Source: Nemertoderma westbladi | Taxonomy: Eukaryota; Xenacoelomorpha; Nemertodermatida; Nemertodermatidae | Reading direction: 5' to 3' | Length of the DNA stretch: 64,000 bases | NCBI GenBank assembly: GCA_032718475.1 | Contig: JAUCBJ010004630.1 | Span: 62,001-126,000, forward strand | Shown here: positions 63,590 to 64,000 of the stretch, piece by piece | Numbering within the stretch: position 1 is the first letter of the stretch | Layout of the letters: each line of letters starts with the position of its first letter | Made by a program: the position numbers and the translations under genes | Notes under the pieces: model-generated | Database searches by the model: none | Told to the model about the DNA's origin: nothing | The model's input: only the letters and a program-made list of their open reading frames with translations

Positions 63590-64000
63590 TGTACGCGCTT
63601 TTGGAGACCTTTAGCAGTTTAACCTGCCAAAATTTATATGTCTTTAGTTGGTAAATTGACTTTATAAGATGACAAGATTTAATACAAAATAAACACAACA
63701 TTAGCCGAAGCCAGCCTGTGCGCGTTCATTCACCCGATGGTTACACCCGGGAGACTGGATTCGTATGCTTAGATTTATTGCAGTGAAGCCTACATGTATT
63801 ATTCGATTGATCACTAATATATAATCTCTGGCAAATATTATTCACTTTCGGGAAATATTAGCAGTTCCTTTAGGACGTGGCGCTCTATCTATGTAAACAA
63901 AGCTATGACTTATACTAAACACAACGATATGGCTTAGAATTCACGTATGAGACGCATTCTTTAGGAAATGCTTAGTTATCAGTCTCACTCACTATCATAC
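63590..64000 (-). mobile_element. Partial BEL LTR, minus strand, runs off the window
   Basis: It begins TGTACGCGCTTTTGGAGACC, matching the solo LTR at 33,449, and shares its GATAACTAAGCATTTCCTAAAG variant instead of the AATAAAGCATCTCC of LTRs 1 to 3. It therefore belongs to the same subfamily as the solo LTR. Only the last third of the LTR (in its own orientation) is inside the window. Confidence 0.8.

Overview
This is an animal, probably invertebrate, genomic window made almost entirely of repeats. I see no host protein-coding gene. The animal assignment is an inference: BEL/Pao retrotransposons are known from metazoans, and the LINE with a PHD finger and an APE-type endonuclease is also typical of animal genomes. 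I cannot name the species.

Layout. (1) Positions 1 to about 30,978 are one uninterrupted minisatellite/satellite array, roughly 650 monomers of three length classes (46, 47 and 50 bp), all in one orientation. It starts before the window. Its monomers carry no stop codon in any of the three forward frames, so giant open frames arise that I judge to be artefacts of homogenisation. (2) From 31,083 to 34,950 there is a 26-G run, then a decayed CR1/L2-like LINE (PHD finger, endonuclease, reverse transcriptase, ATAA tail). It is split inside its reverse transcriptase by a solo LTR on the minus strand with a 5-bp target-site duplication. (3) From 35,640 to 38,047 on the minus strand lies a second, unrelated decayed LINE (endonuclease plus FADD-type reverse transcriptase). 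(4) From 38,048 to 40,504 there is noncoding DNA with short tandem repeats. (5) From 40,510 to 63,007 lies one composite BEL/Pao insertion, LTR-internal-LTR-internal-LTR, bounded by the same 5-bp duplication (AACTT) on both outer sides. Both internal regions encode gag with an alanine-rich coiled coil and a DUF1759-like part, a DUF1758-like aspartic protease, reverse transcriptase and the A17/RNase H region. Copy 1 also keeps the N-terminal half of integrase. All are broken by stops, frameshifts and deletions. (6) From 63,013 the flank follows, and from 63,590 another LTR of the same family runs off the window in the opposite orientation.

Nested insertions give a relative history. The CR1-like LINE predates the solo LTR. 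A fragment from the end of a minus-strand LINE of the second type sits inside the second LTR with an 11-bp duplication. A 418-bp insertion with tRNA-like Pol III boxes and a perfect 57-bp hairpin sits in the 5' UTR of BEL copy 2. Several stops in the BEL copies are C-to-T changes at CGA codons, whereas the satellite's many CGA sites show none, which points to a young, rapidly homogenised or unmethylated array. All copy-to-copy comparisons were made by eye; identities and counts are approximate.
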